From NCBI GenBank assembly GCA_028714035.1, contig JAQTNA010000008.1:1-64000 (forward strand): 64,000 nucleotides of DNA, read 5' to 3'. The DNA comes from Rhodocyclaceae bacterium. GTDB taxonomy: Bacteria; Pseudomonadota; Gammaproteobacteria; Burkholderiales; Rhodocyclaceae. The notes under the pieces were generated by a model. It was given only the letters and a program-made list of their open reading frames with translations. It had not been told where the DNA came from and made no database searches. Numbering within the stretch: position 1 is the stretch's first letter; each line of letters starts with the position of its first letter. A program made the translations under genes and the position numbers. Positions 61,560 to 64,000 of the stretch are shown here, piece after piece.

Positions 61560-62144
61560 TCAGAATTCTCCGGCGGGTTTGGTGGCGTCGCGGTAGAGCA
61601 TGTCGTCGCGGCGGTTCTCGGCCCAGGCGGCTTCATCATGGCCTTCGTTCTTCGGCTTTTCCTTGCCCAGGCTCACGGATTCCAGCTGGGTCTCGCGCAC
61701 ACCCAGGAGCTTCAAGGCCTGCTTCAGGGCATCGGCCCGCTTCTGGCCCAGGGCCAGATTGTATTCCCGGCTGCCCCGCTCGTCGGCATTGCCCTGGATC
61801 AGCATCTTGTAGTCGGCGTGGGAGGCCAGGAACTTGGCATGGGCATCCACCAGGGGCTTGAACTCATCCTTGATGACGTACTGGTCGTAGTCAAAATAGA
61901 TGCTGCGCTTGGAAAGCACGCTCTTGGGGTCGGTGAGGGTCGCGAGCACACTGCCGCTCAGTTCGCCCGTCGTGATGGGCGCAATGGTGGGCGTGGCGAC
62001 CACCGGCTTGCCGGGACTGCGATCCACGACGTTGGCGGCGGTCTGCTCGGGGCCGCCGGGCGTGGAGCACCCGGCCACGAGGGTGGCCACGGCAAACATG
62101 CCGGCCAGGGCACGCAGGGGAATGTGACGAAAAGGGCTGTTCAT
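61560..62144 (-). CDS. pal: Peptidoglycan-associated lipoprotein Pal
   Basis: A 194-residue outer-membrane lipoprotein. The lipobox LVAGC places the lipidated cysteine at C26. The OmpA-like domain shows IYFDYDQYVIKDEFKPLVDAHAKFLA, IQGNADERGSREYNLALGQKRADALK and the peptidoglycan-binding loop. It works with TolB and TolA to constrict the envelope during division. It lies 19 bp after tolB and is tightly coupled to cpoB. Confidence 0.97.
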   Translation of the reverse strand: MNSPFRHIPLRALAGMFAVATLVAGCSTPGGPEQTAANVVDRSPGKPVVATPTIAPITTGELSGSVLATLTDPKSVLSKRSIYFDYDQYVIKDEFKPLVDAHAKFLASHADYKMLIQGNADERGSREYNLALGQKRADALKQALKLLGVRETQLESVSLGKEKPKNEGHDEAAWAENRRDDMLYRDATKPAGEF

Positions 62145-62163
62145 GATTTTCTCCAGGGGGTGG

Positions 62164-63444
62164 CTATTTTTGGAACGGCCCCCAGGCCGGTTCGCGCACG
62201 TCGGCTGCCTGTATGGACAGCTTCTGCTTGACGCGCCCGTCCAGGGAGACCGCGGCCAGCACGCCCCGCCCGCCGATTTCGGAGGCGTAGAGGATCATGC
62301 GGCCATTGGGGGCGAAACTGGGAGACTCGTCCTTGGCCGAGTCGGTGAGTACCTGTATCTGGTGCGAGGCCAGATCCTGCACGGCAAGCTGGAAGCGGCC
62401 GTTGTTGCGGCTGATGAAGGCCAGGGTCTTGCCGTCGGGCGAGGGTCGCGGCGTGACGTTGTAGCTGCCGTCGAAGGTGACGCGCTGGCTGTCGCCGCCG
62501 GCGGCGGGAATGCGGTATATCTGGGGGCTGCCCCCCCGGTCCGAGGTGAAATAGATGAATTGGCCGTCCGGAGAATAGCGCGGCTCGGTATCAATGCCGC
62601 CGCTTGAGGCCAGCCGGCGCACACCACTGCCATCGGCGTTGACGGTGAACATCTGGGAGCCGCCATCCTTGGTCAGCACCACCGCCAGCTTCGTGCCATC
62701 GGGAGACCAGGCCGGCGCCGAGTTGGAGCCCTTGAAGTTGGCCACCACATGGCGCTGGCCCGTGGTGAGGGAATGGACATAGACCACCGGCTTCTTGGCC
62801 TCGAAGGACACGTAGGCCAGGCGCGAGCCGTCGGGCGACCACACCGGCGAGATGATCGGCTCATGGGAGGCCAGCGCCGTCTGCGGGCTGCCGCCATCCG
62901 CGTCGGCGATCTGGAGCTCGAAACGCTTGCCGGACTTCACCACGTACGAGATCCGTGTGGAGAAGACGCCGGGTTCGCCCAGGAGCTTCTCGTAGACCAC
63001 GTCGCTGATGCGGTGCGCGGTGGGCCGGTACTGGCCGGCGCCGGTGAGGTAGGTGAAGCCGGCCAGCTGGACCTGCTTCTGCACATCGTAGAGGCGGAAG
63101 CGGACCTCGTAACGACCGTCGGCAGCGGCCAGCACCGAGCCCACCACCAGGGCGTCCGCGCCCCGGCTCTTCCAGTCGCCGAAGACCGGCTGGGCATTCT
63201 CCGGCATGGGCTTGTTGCCGGTATCCACCAGCTTGAACAGGCCGCTGCGCTCCAGGTCCGTGCGGATGACGTTGGTGACCCCCTGGGGCAACAGGCCCTC
63301 GCCCTGGAAGTCGGCGATGGCCGTGGGAATGCGGTTCGCCCCGGCGCCGGTGATCTCGATGCTGAGTTGGGCCCGGGCCGGCAAGGCCAGCAGGGCGAGC
63401 ATCGCCAGCAAGAGCGTCAGAAGCTTGCGGAGGGAAAAAAGCAT
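62164..63444 (-). CDS. tolB: Tol-Pal system protein TolB
   Basis: A 426-residue periplasmic protein: signal peptide ending PARA, an N-terminal alpha/beta domain (SIEITGAGANRIPTAIADFQGE), and a six-bladed propeller with repeated SPDG units (PVWSPDGSRLAYVSFE, PAWSPDGTKLAVVLT, PRYSPDGQFIYFTSDRGG, PRPSPDGKTLAFISR, PSFAPNGRMILYASE). It binds Pal. The ATG at 63444 gives a normal signal peptide; an ATG at 63465 is an alternative. Confidence 0.96.
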   Translation of the reverse strand: MLFSLRKLLTLLLAMLALLALPARAQLSIEITGAGANRIPTAIADFQGEGLLPQGVTNVIRTDLERSGLFKLVDTGNKPMPENAQPVFGDWKSRGADALVVGSVLAAADGRYEVRFRLYDVQKQVQLAGFTYLTGAGQYRPTAHRISDVVYEKLLGEPGVFSTRISYVVKSGKRFELQIADADGGSPQTALASHEPIISPVWSPDGSRLAYVSFEAKKPVVYVHSLTTGQRHVVANFKGSNSAPAWSPDGTKLAVVLTKDGGSQMFTVNADGSGVRRLASSGGIDTEPRYSPDGQFIYFTSDRGGSPQIYRIPAAGGDSQRVTFDGSYNVTPRPSPDGKTLAFISRNNGRFQLAVQDLASHQIQVLTDSAKDESPSFAPNGRMILYASEIGGRGVLAAVSLDGRVKQKLSIQAADVREPAWGPFQK

Positions 63445-63541
63445 GGCGTTGGCACCGATAAACATTGACCGTCCATGTTCAGCGGCTGCAAGGCAGTCCG
63501 CTGGAACCGGAGAAACGGGAAATTATACATGGGCAATATTG

Positions 63542-64000
63542 CTACTCTTCCAGCGGTCGGAACTTCAATTCCAGATTACGCTGAAACAGCGTCGGGTCTT
63601 CCGGCTTGGGCAGGGGTGAGGCCTTGCCGATGGCCCTTTCGATGGCGGCATCCAGGGCGGAGTTCCCGGTGGACTTGCGCAATTTTGCGTTCAACACCGC
63701 ACCATCGGGCAGGAGCGTGACATCGAACACGGCTTCCGGGTTGCCGCTGACGCTGGGCGGCACGACGATGTGGCGCCGAATGGCGGCCTTGATGCGGTCG
63801 CCCCAGGCGGCCTTGCCCCGCGCCAGCGCCTGCGCCGCCTGGGCCGCCTTGAGGTCCTGCAACTCCTTCGCCGCCGCCTCGGTGGCCTTCTGGCGGGAAA
63901 GATTCTGCTCCGTCGCCTTCAATTCCTTGCTCCAGTCCGGCATGACCGGGGCAGCCGGCTTCTCCACAGGTTTCGGCTTATCCACGGGCTTGGGTTTCTC
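63542..64000 (-). CDS. tolA: TolA, C-terminal part (5' end beyond the window)
   Basis: About 153 codons are visible. The C-terminal TolA/TonB-like domain shows WGDRIKAAIRRHIVVPPSVSGNPEAVFDVTLLPDGAVLNAKLRKSTGNSALDAAIERAIGKASPLPKP. The upstream lysine/proline repeats (EKPKPVDKPKPVEKP) belong to the periplasm-spanning region and run off the window. TolA links the inner-membrane TolQR motor to TolB and Pal. The gene precedes tolB as expected. Confidence 0.93.
   Translation of the reverse strand, partial: EKPKPVDKPKPVEKPAAPVMPDWSKELKATEQNLSRQKATEAAAKELQDLKAAQAAQALARGKAAWGDRIKAAIRRHIVVPPSVSGNPEAVFDVTLLPDGAVLNAKLRKSTGNSALDAAIERAIGKASPLPKPEDPTLFQRNLELKFRPLEE

Overview
This is about 64 kb of a GC-rich (roughly 65% by eye) betaproteobacterial chromosome. 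The gene content points to a chemolithoautotroph of the Thiobacillus/Sulfuricella/Nitrosomonadales type: a form II RuBisCO operon with its own CbbR, CbbY, CbbQ and CbbO, a regulatory PTS remnant (IIA-Man, HPr, Enzyme I), the PilGHIJ-ChpA twitching chemosensory cluster, a PhaM-like PHB granule protein, and the betaproteobacterial orders algH-ruvX-pyrR-pyrB-pyrC' and tolA-tolB-pal-cpoB-queE-queC. The genus is an inference; no rRNA or tRNA gene was seen.

Layout: 0.2-0.9 kb holds a HigB/HTH toxin-antitoxin pair. 1-5.7 kb holds ruvC, yebC, a HerA-like ATPase, a small SpoIIAA-like protein and rbgA. 5.7-5.9 kb looks like an unannotated small RNA with its own promoter and terminator. 5.9-16.8 kb holds a hemerythrin-hybrid histidine kinase, a DMT transporter, ptsI-ptsH-IIA, lrgAB-like genes with vanZ, and a 2Fe-2S ferredoxin/hydrolase/NodIJ-like ABC group. 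16.8-20.9 kb is a lower-GC accessory island: a tightly overlapping operon of a HEPN-like protein, a KGGVGR-type ParA/MinD ATPase and a second P-loop ATPase with a C-terminal winged-helix-like end, followed by hicBA. It is bracketed by identical 21-bp direct repeats. 21-29 kb holds an ABM-like protein, cutA, dsbD, a pyrimidine-dimer glycosylase-like protein, a secreted Asp-box propeller with a small partner, and argB. 29-35.7 kb is the CO2-fixation locus cbbR/cbbY-cbbM-cbbQ-cbbO. 35.8-40.6 kb holds a large zeta-toxin-like P-loop protein, hemL, thiE and thiD. 40.9-50.5 kb is pilGHIJ-chpA. 50.6-56 kb is the pyr group and cca. 56.1-57.2 kb is a second low-GC islet (PD-(D/E)XK-like protein plus BrnT and partner). 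57.3-64 kb holds a hydrolase, phaM, queC, queE, a DUF3617 protein, cpoB, pal, tolB and the C-terminus of tolA.

Two observations stand out. First, the 16.8-20.0 kb three-gene operon looks like an undescribed or barely described NTPase/HEPN conflict-type system. Second, a family of about nine palindromic elements (arms of the type ACCGCAGAGRCGCAGAGG, with variable interiors, about 105-140 bp) occupies intercistronic gaps. In five genes (ruvC, the ABC permease, cbbO, pyrC', cca) the inner edge of one arm ends exactly 15 nt before the start codon, which suggests start-codon-targeted insertion or a mobile 5' leader.

Regulation visible in sequence: two matching TTAT-N7-ATAA palindromes (one before cbbR/cbbY, one before cbbM) are likely CbbR operators, an intrinsic terminator separates ptsH from ptsI, and clear terminators follow cbbM, cbbO and argB.
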